Positions 1-8,533 of a DNA stretch of 8,912 bases are shown here, one piece after another. Under the pieces are notes generated by a model. It saw only the letters and a list, made by a program, of their open reading frames with translations, was not told the DNA's origin and did no database searches. The stretch lies in the NCBI GenBank assembly GCA_902784045.1, contig CACZTE010000069.1, forward strand, positions 1 through 8,912. The letters are read 5' to 3'. The position numbers and the translations under genes were made by a program. Each line of letters starts with the position of its first letter. The first letter of the stretch is position 1. This DNA is from an uncultured Eubacterium sp. GTDB taxonomy: Bacteria; Bacillota; Clostridia; Eubacteriales; Eubacteriaceae.

Positions 1-1215
1 CGCGTCCGCGTGTTTTCCCGTGTTTTTCGCCGGCGGATACATTTCTTTCGCCTCGGCCAGAGATTTGGCGATGCCCGCGGCCACCACATTGTCGCCGTAA
101 TAATCATGTTCCGTCATTCGTTTTTTAATCGCGTATTCCGCGGTCAGCAGAATAGCGATGGCGTCATTGAGGTTTTGTTCCGTTCCGACGCCATGAAGCT
201 TCATACTGCCGAGGCGGAGGGCGACATCGGCGAAGTCGGATTCGTCAATCCCCTTTTCATATAATGATAAGACCTCGTCATACAGCATTTCCACAAGATG
301 ATAGGCCGTCTCCGGGCTTTTGATGACGCCGTAACCGTTTTTATACATGTCCGAAAGCTTATAGATGGATTCGTAGAGGCCGTTTGCCGCACCGAAGGTG
401 AAATAGGTCAGCGCCTTATCATATTCCGGCACTCCGTCATTTGTGCGTCCGTAATAATAAATATAGCCCATGGTGTTGGCGTATTGAGGATTTTTTGTCA
501 TCTCAAAAAGCTTCTCCGCGTCGTCTCTGGCCGCCATAAAATCCTGCTCAAAGACGGCGTTTCCCGTGTATTTCCCGTAACATCTGATGTGCAGCGCCTG
601 CGGGTTTTCTTTGTCGGCAAGACGGTTAACCCAGGAAATAAAACGATTTTTCTCCGCTTCCGTGGCCTTCGCGATGGTTTTCTCATTATCGAAATAATTG
701 ATGAACCCTTCCATCATGAATTGGGGATACGTCCATTTCTCTTTGGGCAGGCTTTGGTTTTTTTGATAACAGGCGATGAAGTCCAGGGCGTCTTTCACGG
801 GCCCTAACTGATCCGCGGGCTCATCTTCATCCATTTCGCAGATTTCGAAAAACAGCGCCGCCAGCAGACGATTCCAAAGGAAAGAGATCACCCCCTTTTG
901 CCCTTTGGGAAATTCATAGTACGGCGTGTTTTCGATGAGACGACATCCTTGTTCCTCATTCAAACATTCTTTCGGTCCGAGGCCTTCATACAGGTTTTCA
1001 TTGAGCAGATCCCACCACAACAATACATCTCCACAAGTCAGTTTTTTGTCAATGATATTTTCCATTGCCGCCTGCAAATCTTCCGGAGTCATATCGCAAA
1101 CATCATCGAATGTGATCTTTTCGGCTACACCCGGATACCAGATATCAGATCCGATGTTCTCCATCCGGACAACCTTTCTTAATTCGCAGGTGGTGTAATG
1201 TGTTTTATTCATCAT
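1..1215 (-). CDS. Sel1-like repeat protein, 3' end cut by the window edge
   Basis: An uninterrupted reading frame of 405 codons runs from an ATG at 1215 to the left edge without a stop, so the C-terminus is missing. The C-terminal half carries Sel1-type alpha-helical repeats at about residues 204-237, 244-279, 280-316 and 328-362. Clear cores are MGYIYYYG (249-256) followed by KALTYFTFGAANG (267-279), then KLSDMYKNGYGV (286-297) and LGSMKLHGVG (335-344). Such repeats usually form a solenoid for protein-protein contact; the partner here is unknown. The first ~200 residues are acidic and rich in W, Y and C (for example GDVLLWWDLLNE, 62-73), and I do not recognise a family. No signal peptide or membrane segment is evident, so it is probably cytoplasmic. 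An AAGGAG site (1226-1221) lies 5 nt before the ATG at 1215 and 8 nt before a second in-frame ATG at 1212, so the second may be the true start. The gene follows addA after 237 bp and is probably transcribed separately. Confidence 0.85.
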   Translation of the reverse strand, partial: MMNKTHYTTCELRKVVRMENIGSDIWYPGVAEKITFDDVCDMTPEDLQAAMENIIDKKLTCGDVLLWWDLLNENLYEGLGPKECLNEEQGCRLIENTPYYEFPKGQKGVISFLWNRLLAALFFEICEMDEDEPADQLGPVKDALDFIACYQKNQSLPKEKWTYPQFMMEGFINYFDNEKTIAKATEAEKNRFISWVNRLADKENPQALHIRCYGKYTGNAVFEQDFMAARDDAEKLFEMTKNPQYANTMGYIYYYGRTNDGVPEYDKALTYFTFGAANGLYESIYKLSDMYKNGYGVIKSPETAYHLVEMLYDEVLSLYEKGIDESDFADVALRLGSMKLHGVGTEQNLNDAIAILLTAEYAIKKRMTEHDYYGDNVVAAGIAKSLAEAKEMYPPAKNTGKHADA

Positions 1216-1220
1216 ATCTA

Positions 1221-1226
1221 CTCCTT
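1221..1226 (-). promoter_or_regulatory. Ribosome binding site of the Sel1-repeat gene
   Basis: AAGGAG on the minus strand. Spacing is 5 nt to the ATG at 1215 and 8 nt to the adjacent in-frame ATG at 1212. The 8-nt spacing is closer to the usual optimum, so the protein may start one residue later than annotated. Confidence 0.75.
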
Positions 1227-1250
1227 GTATATTCTTATTTAACTACGGAA

Positions 1251-1267
1251 ATAACAGTGTCTGTTAT
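1251..1267. promoter_or_regulatory. Perfect inverted repeat, possible operator of the Sel1-repeat gene
   Basis: ATAACAG-TGT-CTGTTAT is a 17-bp dyad with two perfect 7-bp arms and a 3-bp centre. It lies 36 bp upstream of the Sel1 gene start, where a promoter is expected. No T-run follows the dyad on either strand and the stem is AT-rich, so it looks more like a binding site for a dimeric repressor or activator than a terminator. I cannot place a convincing -35/-10 pair around it. TTGATA overlaps its upstream edge on the minus strand, but no good -10 sits at the right distance. The regulator is unknown. Confidence 0.4.
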
Positions 1268-1301
1268 CAAATAAGGAATCCTTGGGCAAACATAGTCTAT
1301 C

Positions 1302-1328
1302 AAAAATACATCGTCTCGCTAAAAGACG
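1302..1328 (-). terminator. Weak rho-independent terminator candidate after addA
   Basis: Read on the minus strand, CGTCT-(7 nt)-AGACG forms a 5-bp stem (1328-1312), followed 5 nt later by a run of five T (1306-1302). It lies about 125 nt past the addA stop and ahead of the Sel1 gene. The stem is short and the T-run is not directly attached, so this is a weak call. No better terminator was seen in the 237-bp spacer. Confidence 0.25.
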
Positions 1329-1452
1329 CTTAAGCTCCTGACTGCGCATTTATGGATTGTCGTATTTTTTGGGAATATTAATAAGCCATGAATTACTTCT
1401 TGCTTTACACTCCCGATAGTACAAATCACATTCACGCTATCGCGGTATACAT

Positions 1453-4400
1453 TCAGCTTTCAAAAGGGGCCGTCACCGCCACGTTCTCTCCGATGGTCAG
1501 AAAGCACAGATAGCATTCCGCCGTCTTTCGTCCGGAAGCCGCCAGCGCTTCGTCATAAAACATCAACTGGGTTTGATAGTGTTCGGTCAGTTTGGCGAGA
1601 TGCCCACGATTGTTCACCCGGTCTGTTTTATAATCCAAAAGCACCCAGCCTTTTTTATCCTCATCATAAAACACACAATCGATAATCCCCTGGAGAATAA
1701 TGGTTTTATCAGAAGGCCAGTCTTCCCGGACACGGGACGCCCGTACCCTGAGATTAAAGGGCTGTTCGCGCATGATTTGTTCGGCCGAAAGGAGCCGCCT
1801 GCCGATGGATTTGCTTTTTCCCTTTTCAGGAAAGGCGAAAAATTGTGTAATCATCGATATATCAACAAATTCGGCCAAATCCGGTTCCACAATCCGCGCC
1901 TTGGTCATTCTGGCGACTTCGGAGGCAACGGTTTCCGCCAACGTGGCATTGTCCCAGGCTCTCGCCAGCGCCGATAAATCGATGCCCTGCATCATGGCGT
2001 GCAACGCCGTTCCCAAAGCGGCGGCATCGTATGATGAACCCTCCGCGGATAAAAAAGCGGGTCTGACGATGCGCTCGGGCTCGGCAAAAACGCGCCCTTT
2101 TGTAGCCTCTCTAACCCGGGTGACGGAAGTGACGCCCAATTTTCCGGGAAACGCGATCCGCTTGTTTAGATACGCCGGGTTTAAAAGCCGCGCGCACATC
2201 GCCTCGTCAATCTTCGTTTTGGTCTCAGTGGGTTGTTCTGCTTTTTCATAATGATCCAATTGATGGCGATAGACGTGAATGGTGTTCCGCTCATCGTTTC
2301 GCGCCGCGGTTAGCACCCATTCCATCATGGTGGATGCGTGAGCGATTCGGTAGGGTGAGGCCGGCGTATCTGCCGATTGTTCCAGATCGTCAAAGGTTTT
2401 GGCGGTCGCGGTTCCGACGATGTAAAGCCTTGCCATCGCCCGGGTCGCAGCCACATAAAGCAGGCGCATTTCCTCAGACAGAGATTCATTCTGAGCGGTT
2501 TTCAGGGCCATTTCGTAAAACGGCGTGCTCATCCGTAAACGACGATTGATATCCGTATATTTAGGCACGATGCCCAAGTCCTTATGATAGATGATCTCTT
2601 TGCTGTGATTGTCTTTGTTGATCTTTCTGGCGCAACCGGCGACGAAAACGACGGGAAATTCCAGCCCTTTGCTTTTGTGGATGGTCATCACTCTGACCAC
2701 GTCATCGCTTTCGCTTAAGGTGTCCGGTTGGGTTTCGTCGAATTTTTGTCTTTGCAAATGACGCACGTATTCTCCAAAACCAAAAACGCCGTACAAGCTG
2801 GACGCTTTGTAATCCCTCGCCTGGGCGCAGAGTGTTTTTAAATTCTGCCTGCGCTGAGCGCCGCCGGGCAGGGCGCCCACCGCCGTATAATAGCCGGTTT
2901 TCGAGAGGATGTACCATATAAAATCATCCGCCGGCATCATGGTCGAGACTTCTCTCAGACGATTGATCTTTTCAAAAAAACCATCCAGTCTGTTCGCCAG
3001 TTCGCCGGGTTCGCATCGCGCTGCGTCCGCCGCCAGGTAAAAGGCACTCTTCGGCGAAAGGACGCGAACACGGGCGATATCCTCAGCGTCAAAACCGCCG
3101 ATGGGTGAGAGCATCACCGACAGCAGGCTGTAATCGTCGTGGGGATTGTCGAGAAGGGCGATGAGCCGCATCACGGTTTGCACTTCCACCGCATCGAAAT
3201 AAGAGGCGCCGCCGGAAAAATAGACTGGAATCCCCGCGTCGGAAAGGACTTTTTCGTAGGTTTTCCCATGGCTTTCCACCGAGCGCATCAACACGCCGAT
3301 GTCTCTGTATCTCAGTTTGCGGGTATGGCCTTCTTTGGCAATGTAGATTGGTTTTCCGATCATCTCGTTAATGGTTTTCGCGATAAATCCCGCTTCCGTT
3401 TCATCCAAAGGATCATCTCCAGCCTCAATCAGATGAATCTGTGCCGTGCCGGGATCCCCTCCGACAGGGACGCCGGGATAGAGCCTCGCGCCCTCGTCAT
3501 AAGCGACTTCTCCGACGGTTTTACTCATCACGCGCTCAAAAATGGCGTTGACGCCGTCAATGACAGCGGTATTACTTCTGAAATTTTTGCTCAAGGTGAT
3601 CAATCGGGATTTCGGCGCTTCTCCTTTTCCGAAGCGCTCGTATTTCTCCAGAAAAATGGTAGGATCCGCCAGTCTGAAGCGGTAAATACTCTGCTTGACA
3701 TCCCCGACCATAAAGTAATTATCCTCTCTGACAATCTTGGTGAGAATGGCTTCTTGCAGAGCATTGGTATCCTGGTATTCATCGACGAACACCGCGGTGA
3801 AGCGCCTGCGCAAATCCACGGCAACCGCGGGATCGGAGAGGATGGACAGCGCTTTTCGTTCCAGATCGTGAAAATCCAAGACATTCATTTGTTTTTTCAG
3901 ATCAAAAAACTCGTTCTCAAAAGCGCTAGTGAGGTTGTAGAGATGCCGCATCGGCTCTGCCATCTGACCCTGGCGGGCGAGCATTTTCTCCGCGGACGTA
4001 GTGATAACCGCCGGTATTGCTTTTTTTAAGATGTCTTTGGCGGCATCCCGGTACGCTTTGACAGCATTACTTGCCTCTTTATTTTTTCGATTGGCGGGAT
4101 AGCGTTTAAAACTCAAGTCTTGCAGGGCTTGATAGACCGCGTCGTAGCCTATGGCGCAGGCGTCAATGAGGGTCTCGCTCTGGGCGATTTCGCACTCGAT
4201 GAGGGCGCTAATTTTTTCAAAGCCTTCGGCGCCATCGCAAAATTCCAACCCAAGGGTCAGTAGGCGACGCGCTTCCAGCGCTTCCGACCGGGCATCTTCG
4301 CAAAACATTTTTTCCCAGGATGAGCCGTGAAACGCTTCGACGCTCATCGTCATGCGATTTATGGCGTCCTCAAACCAGGTTTCGGGATCTGCCAAACTCT

Positions 4401-4956
4401 CTTTAAAATTGTGCATGGCGCCCACCAGCGTTCGAAGGCCCTCATCGCTTCTCGCGTCGGTATAGGCCTCAAGTAGATCAGTAAACGCGGTGTTGCCTTT
4501 TTGATAATGGGCCGCATACATCCGGTCAAAGACATTATCCATGGCCTCGTCCTGGAGTTTTTTGGACAGGGCTTCTTTACAAATTCCGAATCCCGCGTCG
4601 ATATCCGCCAGTTCAAAATAATCGGACACGACGTTTTTGCAAAAGGCGTGAATCGTTGAGATTTCGGCGTCGGAAAGCGCCGCGATCTGACGGGTCAGGT
4701 ACAGGCGCCTTTCTTCAGACTCGGCCTCCACAGCCGCTTGTTTAAGGGCTTTTCTAAGCCTTTCGCGCATTTCCCCGGCTGCCGCTTTGGTAAAGGTGAG
4801 CACCAGGAGCCTGTCGGTGGTGATGCCGTCATCCAAAATCAACCTAAGAATTCGCTCGATTAAAAGGGCTGTCTTTCCGGAGCCCGCTGCCGCCGAGACC
4901 AATAGGTTTTCACCTCTGGCGTTAATGGCCGCCGCCTGTTCATTCGTCCATTTCAT
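1453..4956 (-). CDS. addA: ATP-dependent helicase/nuclease subunit A (AddA)
   Basis: AddA is the motor and one of the two nucleases of the AddAB complex, which unwinds and resects double-strand DNA ends until Chi and leaves a 3' tail for RecA. The 1167-residue protein is close to the family size (B. subtilis about 1230). Visible UvrD-type (SF1A) motifs are the Q motif (TNEQ, Q7), Walker A AAAGSGKT (22-29), motif Ia LTFTKAAAGEMRERL (53-67), the Walker B box DEYQD (392-396), VGDVKQSIYRFR (417-428), NFRSN (458-462), TIHKSKGLEF (758-767) and LLYVAATRA (832-840). The C-terminal RecB-type nuclease shows GTALH (H986), IID (D1093), DYKTD (D1108, K1110) and QTQLMFY (1128-1134), so both activities look intact. 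It follows addB with a 17-nt overlap. Its AGGAGG site (4968-4963, 6 nt spacing) sits near the 3' end of addB and supports this start. The protein ends PFES before TGA. Confidence 0.97.
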   Translation of the reverse strand: MKWTNEQAAAINARGENLLVSAAAGSGKTALLIERILRLILDDGITTDRLLVLTFTKAAAGEMRERLRKALKQAAVEAESEERRLYLTRQIAALSDAEISTIHAFCKNVVSDYFELADIDAGFGICKEALSKKLQDEAMDNVFDRMYAAHYQKGNTAFTDLLEAYTDARSDEGLRTLVGAMHNFKESLADPETWFEDAINRMTMSVEAFHGSSWEKMFCEDARSEALEARRLLTLGLEFCDGAEGFEKISALIECEIAQSETLIDACAIGYDAVYQALQDLSFKRYPANRKNKEASNAVKAYRDAAKDILKKAIPAVITTSAEKMLARQGQMAEPMRHLYNLTSAFENEFFDLKKQMNVLDFHDLERKALSILSDPAVAVDLRRRFTAVFVDEYQDTNALQEAILTKIVREDNYFMVGDVKQSIYRFRLADPTIFLEKYERFGKGEAPKSRLITLSKNFRSNTAVIDGVNAIFERVMSKTVGEVAYDEGARLYPGVPVGGDPGTAQIHLIEAGDDPLDETEAGFIAKTINEMIGKPIYIAKEGHTRKLRYRDIGVLMRSVESHGKTYEKVLSDAGIPVYFSGGASYFDAVEVQTVMRLIALLDNPHDDYSLLSVMLSPIGGFDAEDIARVRVLSPKSAFYLAADAARCEPGELANRLDGFFEKINRLREVSTMMPADDFIWYILSKTGYYTAVGALPGGAQRRQNLKTLCAQARDYKASSLYGVFGFGEYVRHLQRQKFDETQPDTLSESDDVVRVMTIHKSKGLEFPVVFVAGCARKINKDNHSKEIIYHKDLGIVPKYTDINRRLRMSTPFYEMALKTAQNESLSEEMRLLYVAATRAMARLYIVGTATAKTFDDLEQSADTPASPYRIAHASTMMEWVLTAARNDERNTIHVYRHQLDHYEKAEQPTETKTKIDEAMCARLLNPAYLNKRIAFPGKLGVTSVTRVREATKGRVFAEPERIVRPAFLSAEGSSYDAAALGTALHAMMQGIDLSALARAWDNATLAETVASEVARMTKARIVEPDLAEFVDISMITQFFAFPEKGKSKSIGRRLLSAEQIMREQPFNLRVRASRVREDWPSDKTIILQGIIDCVFYDEDKKGWVLLDYKTDRVNNRGHLAKLTEHYQTQLMFYDEALAASGRKTAECYLCFLTIGENVAVTAPFES

Positions 4957-7900
4957 GACACGCCTCCTCTTCTTTCCCGCTACCTTTTCCTATTTGCGCT
5001 TGAGCGGCTTCCATGATGTCCTCTTTTTTGACAGAACTCGGAATCGGGCGGACGCGCTCCGCGTCGATGAGCCCGTCAAAGCCGCAAAGACTTTTGTTGA
5101 CGCAATACCAACATGGCATCTCACCCCCCGCTTTTTCATAGGGCGCTACGCGGACGTCGCCGTCTGTCATTTCCTTCGCGCCCCTGATAATCATCTGCCT
5201 GACATAAGCGGTTAACACATTAAGCTCTTCTAAACACATTTGTGTATCTCTGGCTCTTGGGGAATAGACTTTGCTGGCGGGACTATCGCTCATGGCGTGT
5301 TTGAAATCCTCATCTTTGAGATAGACCCCGTTCATGCGATAAAATTGCTCCCTCTGCGCCGCCTCGTCGTCTTCGCTGTTTGCCGCGTTTACCATAGGAT
5401 CGTCCGCATGAAAATAAAAGGCGCCGCCGGGGACGACAGTTTGATCCACCTCTTGCGCTGAAAGCATCGCCGTGCATTCAGACAGGTAAAAGAGCAGCTG
5501 CAGCGCTAAACCGTAATAGATATCCGTTAGGCTGATTGTCTTGTTGCCGGTTTTATAATCGATAATCCTTAAGAAAAGCCGGTCATTGGTTTCGCAAGTG
5601 TCCACACGGTCGATTTTTCCCGACACGTGAACGGCTCCGGCTGTTTCCGGAATCTCGATGTTTTCACTGAACCCCAGTTCGCTGGCGTAAAAAGCAAAAT
5701 CCCCTTCAGCCAGCTGCTGTCTGAGAACTTCAGCGCTGACTCTACTGGTTCTGGCCACGCGCTCACCGCGGTAACGAAAGGCGTCCCGCACATGAAAAAG
5801 TCTGTTTTCAGGAAGATCGAATACATCGGTCAGCGCCGATTCCACCAAATCTCTCATCTCAGCCTCAGACAGACTTTCTGGTGGTGTTCCTCTTTTCACC
5901 GCGCGTTTAAAGGACAAATCCAACACGTTATGCACCACATTGCCGATAGCCGGCAGGCTCACTTCATAGGGCTCGATGGCCTGAGGGCGGATGCCGTAAT
6001 CGGCAAAATAGGCAAAAGGACAGGCGTTAAAACGCTCCACCCGGGAAACCGAAATCCGAGGCGCGGCGCCGTACAAGGACGCAGCGATGCCGGGAGAGAG
6101 TTTATCTGTTCTGTCCGTGTTGATTTTGGGATAGACGATACCTTCTGCCGCCAGGGCTTTTTCCACGGGCTCGACCACCGCGCTCATGCCGTCAGAGGCG
6201 GCGTCTGCTAGGGCGTTTAATGTGCCTGCCGTCGGCGTAATCCACCGCGTACCGTCATAGGACCGCCCGGTCACGTGGGAATGGACGCGGGCATTCGGCA
6301 GCACTGTCCGCACGCGCTCGGCGATGACAGAGGGTTTTAAGGCGTCGCCCTCGTCATTTGCCGATGAATAGGAGATAAAAAGAAAATCCGACACCCCGGC
6401 GAAATGCCTGTAAATGGCATAGGCCTCCCGTTCGCGCAAAAAGGCGCTGTCGTCTTTTAAAGGCACGCCCATGCTTTTGAGCTTTTGTCTTTCCCTGTCG
6501 GAAAATACAGCGAAACTCCGGTGAGATCCCGGTAGAACGCCTTCGTTGACACCGAGGACAAAAAGGGCGCGCACCCGACCGGCATGGCTTCTAAGCACGT
6601 CGCCGATAATGACCGCGTCGTCATTTTCAGGAATAATCCCCACCCGATAGCTGGTCAGACCGCCGACAAACACGGAGAAAAATTCCCCGCCGTCGCAGGG
6701 ACTCTCACCCAAGGCGCTTTCAGTTTGATCGATGGCTTTCATGAGTATATTCCAAATCTGCAGGGTGCGCAGTCTGGCTTCTAAAAACCCCACGGCTTCC
6801 GCTCGCTCGGCCATGTCGGTAAGGGTCTCGCCGGCGCCGATGGCTTCCAAAAAGGTAAATAATGCCGTCAGATAGGTTCGGTAATTGCCTTTGCGGCCGA
6901 TGACGGCTTTGAGCTCTTTCAGAGGCGCCATCGCGCGGTCCCGAGCATCGTTTAAAGCGTCCAGGTCAAAGTCAACGCTCTCGCTCTCGCGCTCAAAAGG
7001 CCGGAACCATTCACCGAAACGCACGCCCAAAGCGATGGCGTAGTTTTTTAAATCCGCCGCTTCGTAGGTCGTCACCGGAGCGAATCCCGCAGATAAATAG
7101 GCAAACACGTCTTCCCGTTTGACGCGTCCCGCGGCAATTCTAAGCGCCGCCGCCACGGTCTCGATGAGGGGATGATCGGTCACGGGATCGGTCTGATCGG
7201 TAAAACAGGGGATTTCGTATTGTTTCATCACCCGGGAAATAATTCCGCCCGAGCTTCCCACATCCCCCACCATCACAGCAATGTCGCCAAAGCGGTATCC
7301 CCGGTCTCTGACCAGCACTGTAATAGTCTGAGCCGCTGCCGCCGCTTCATCCCAAGTGTTCATGCAGGCGTGCAACTCAACACCTCCGACCCGGCCGGGA
7401 TAGGCCATGTCATGATAGGCATAGAGGGCGTCGGCGAAAAACGCCGTCGGCCCTTTTTGTTGGCCTTGTTGTCTGGTGATATCGTTGATTTTCAGCCCAC
7501 AGCCTATTCGCGCCGCCATATCCGACAATTCGGACAAGGTTCTCACGCAAGGCGCGAAAACCTGGGCATCAGCCACGTTGGGATCGGCGTCGGCAATCAG
7601 GGAAATGTGGATATCTTCCGCCTGGGCAGCGATGGCTTCAATGAGTTTTCGCTCCGGCACGGAAAAAGTGAAAAATCCGTCAATCCAAAAAGTCGCGCCG
7701 GAAAACAGCCGATGCGCCTCGATCTTTTCGACCGCTTCGCTCACGCGGTCCGCTTCGTCAAAACGGCTGCCGCCAAGGGTCTCCTCATAGGCCGTGTAAA
7801 TTTTTTCCACATCACTTATCTTTTGACGCAGCAACGCGCCGACATCGTCTTTTTCGGAAACATCCGACAGTGTTTCTGGGGCGATATCATTTTCTTTGAG

Positions 7901-8314
7901 CTCTCCGATCATTCCCGTGATCTCGGCAAGAAAACCCGCTTTACCGACACTTCTTTTGTACTGGGTGAGTTGGTTTTTGTGTTCAGCGAGGCACCGGGCG
8001 ATGAGCATTTGTCTGCCGTGGTCGTCCAGCACGGTTTTTCCGGCTCCTCCCGTCAGGGAAAAGACTCTGGCCGTCAGCCGCTTGAAGCTGATGACTTCCA
8101 CATCCATCAGGCCTTCCGATCCCAGGTGATTCATCAGGCCGTCCACGCGCAGCCGGTCCATGAGCCTGCCTTCAGCTTCATAGGTGGCCGCCTGATTGAC
8201 CACTAAAAATAATTTGGATTTTCCCGAGCGGACAGCCTCGCTGATCTCTGCGTCGTATTGGTCGCTAATTGACGGATAGGCGGTGTTTTCCCGCCCGATG
8301 GTAATGGTTAGCAT
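4940..8314 (-). CDS. addB: ATP-dependent helicase/nuclease subunit B (AddB)
   Basis: AddB is the second AddAB subunit: it carries the other nuclease, an iron-sulfur cluster and, in B. subtilis, the Chi-recognition site on an inactive helicase fold. The 1124-residue protein (B. subtilis about 1166) matches what I recall of that protein along its length, for example VLGVNEGVLP (586-595). Nuclease residues are H795, D902 (GKIDRVD) and DYKTG (D919, K921), followed by IYYGLALQLLFYL. Cluster cysteines are C765 (FNACPF) and C1068-x2-C1071-x5-C1077 (CWYCVNKSLC). The start at 8314 has GGAGG (8325-8321) 6 nt upstream and aligns with the family N-terminus. Oddities: the P-loop position reads GRENTAYP (7-14) instead of GxxGxGKT, so AddB itself should not bind ATP there. 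Alanines (A43, A82) replace two residues linked to Chi contact in B. subtilis. It is first in an addB-addA operon; no SOS box was seen upstream by eye. Confidence 0.96.
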   Translation of the reverse strand: MLTITIGRENTAYPSISDQYDAEISEAVRSGKSKLFLVVNQAATYEAEGRLMDRLRVDGLMNHLGSEGLMDVEVISFKRLTARVFSLTGGAGKTVLDDHGRQMLIARCLAEHKNQLTQYKRSVGKAGFLAEITGMIGELKENDIAPETLSDVSEKDDVGALLRQKISDVEKIYTAYEETLGGSRFDEADRVSEAVEKIEAHRLFSGATFWIDGFFTFSVPERKLIEAIAAQAEDIHISLIADADPNVADAQVFAPCVRTLSELSDMAARIGCGLKINDITRQQGQQKGPTAFFADALYAYHDMAYPGRVGGVELHACMNTWDEAAAAAQTITVLVRDRGYRFGDIAVMVGDVGSSGGIISRVMKQYEIPCFTDQTDPVTDHPLIETVAAALRIAAGRVKREDVFAYLSAGFAPVTTYEAADLKNYAIALGVRFGEWFRPFERESESVDFDLDALNDARDRAMAPLKELKAVIGRKGNYRTYLTALFTFLEAIGAGETLTDMAERAEAVGFLEARLRTLQIWNILMKAIDQTESALGESPCDGGEFFSVFVGGLTSYRVGIIPENDDAVIIGDVLRSHAGRVRALFVLGVNEGVLPGSHRSFAVFSDRERQKLKSMGVPLKDDSAFLREREAYAIYRHFAGVSDFLFISYSSANDEGDALKPSVIAERVRTVLPNARVHSHVTGRSYDGTRWITPTAGTLNALADAASDGMSAVVEPVEKALAAEGIVYPKINTDRTDKLSPGIAASLYGAAPRISVSRVERFNACPFAYFADYGIRPQAIEPYEVSLPAIGNVVHNVLDLSFKRAVKRGTPPESLSEAEMRDLVESALTDVFDLPENRLFHVRDAFRYRGERVARTSRVSAEVLRQQLAEGDFAFYASELGFSENIEIPETAGAVHVSGKIDRVDTCETNDRLFLRIIDYKTGNKTISLTDIYYGLALQLLFYLSECTAMLSAQEVDQTVVPGGAFYFHADDPMVNAANSEDDEAAQREQFYRMNGVYLKDEDFKHAMSDSPASKVYSPRARDTQMCLEELNVLTAYVRQMIIRGAKEMTDGDVRVAPYEKAGGEMPCWYCVNKSLCGFDGLIDAERVRPIPSSVKKEDIMEAAQAQIGKGSGKEEEACHEMDE
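4963..4968 (-). promoter_or_regulatory. addA ribosome binding site inside addB
   Basis: AGGAGG on the minus strand, 6 nt before the addA ATG at 4956. It lies within the last codons of addB, whose stop is at 4942-4940. Ribosomes ending addB therefore finish just past the addA start, an arrangement that favours coupled translation and equal subunit amounts. Confidence 0.85.
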
Positions 8315-8371
8315 AGGATTCCTCCAAAAACCTTCTGTGTGGATTTTTTACTACAAATTCTTTGTCTGATT

Positions 8372-8401
8372 ATTATCTTAGTATCCAGTATAATGCCTCA
8401 A
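8372..8401 (-). promoter_or_regulatory. Proximal promoter candidate for addB
   Basis: On the minus strand, TTGAGG (8401-8396), an 18-bp spacer and GATAAT (8377-8372) match the housekeeping sigma consensus at 4/6 and 5/6. Transcription would start near 8365 and leave a leader of about 50 nt before the addB ATG. The same stretch contains TATACT as an alternative -10. AT-rich DNA throws up such matches often, so this is only plausible. Confidence 0.4.
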
Positions 8402-8505
8402 CTCAAATTCATCATATCTTTTTTAAAATTTTTGACAATAATCCATGAGCTGCTAATGGACTAACATCAACGTGATAAAATGTTTTTTATAAACGACATG
8501 TCTAT

Positions 8506-8514
8506 ATTATAGCA
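8506..8514 (-). promoter_or_regulatory. Extended -10 promoter element upstream of addB
   Basis: The minus strand reads TGC-TATAAT (8514-8506), a perfect extended -10 (TGnTATAAT). No good -35 lies 16-18 bp upstream, as expected for extended -10 promoters. A start near 8499 would give addB a leader of about 185 nt that contains only very short ORFs. A GTGAC dyad occupies the -35 region. Confidence 0.45.
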
Positions 8515-8521
8515 GATATTC

Positions 8522-8533
8522 GTGACAAGTCAC
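8522..8533. promoter_or_regulatory. GTGAC-AA-GTCAC dyad, possible operator
   Basis: Perfect 5-bp arms around a 2-bp centre lie 7 bp upstream of the minus-strand TGnTATAAT element, where a regulator could block or assist RNA polymerase. A plus-strand TATAAT (8535-8540) lies 1 bp to its right, but no plus-strand gene follows and no -35 matches it. The dyad is short; its position beside a promoter element is the main reason for listing it. Confidence 0.3.

Noticed and set aside
298..807. 169-codon plus-strand ORF opposite the Sel1-repeat gene
   Set aside because: The minus-strand frame shows real Sel1 repeats across the same bases; the plus frame shows no recognisable motif.
1239..1349. 36-codon minus-strand ORF (begins MRSQELKRLL) in the addA-Sel1 spacer
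   Set aside because: There is no ribosome binding site before the ATG, and the frame runs through both the terminator candidate and the perfect dyad. It is most likely chance.
3139..4029. 296-codon plus-strand ORF antisense to addA
   Set aside because: It lies wholly opposite the conserved helicase region of addA, resembles no protein I know, and is explained by codon bias on the coding strand.
7172..8206. 344-codon plus-strand ORF antisense to addB
   Set aside because: It is fully opposite well-matched addB sequence. The protein is rich in H, G, F and R, as expected for an antisense shadow of mid-GC coding DNA, and no family is recognisable.
8432..8460. Consensus TTGACA on the plus strand
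   Set aside because: No acceptable -10 lies 16-18 bp downstream (TAATGG or AATGGA), and no plus-strand gene follows.
8442..8460. TCCAT/ATGGA hairpin as a terminator or riboswitch in the addB leader
   Set aside because: The stem has only 5 bp with a 9-nt loop, no T-run follows on either strand, and no known riboswitch core is visible.
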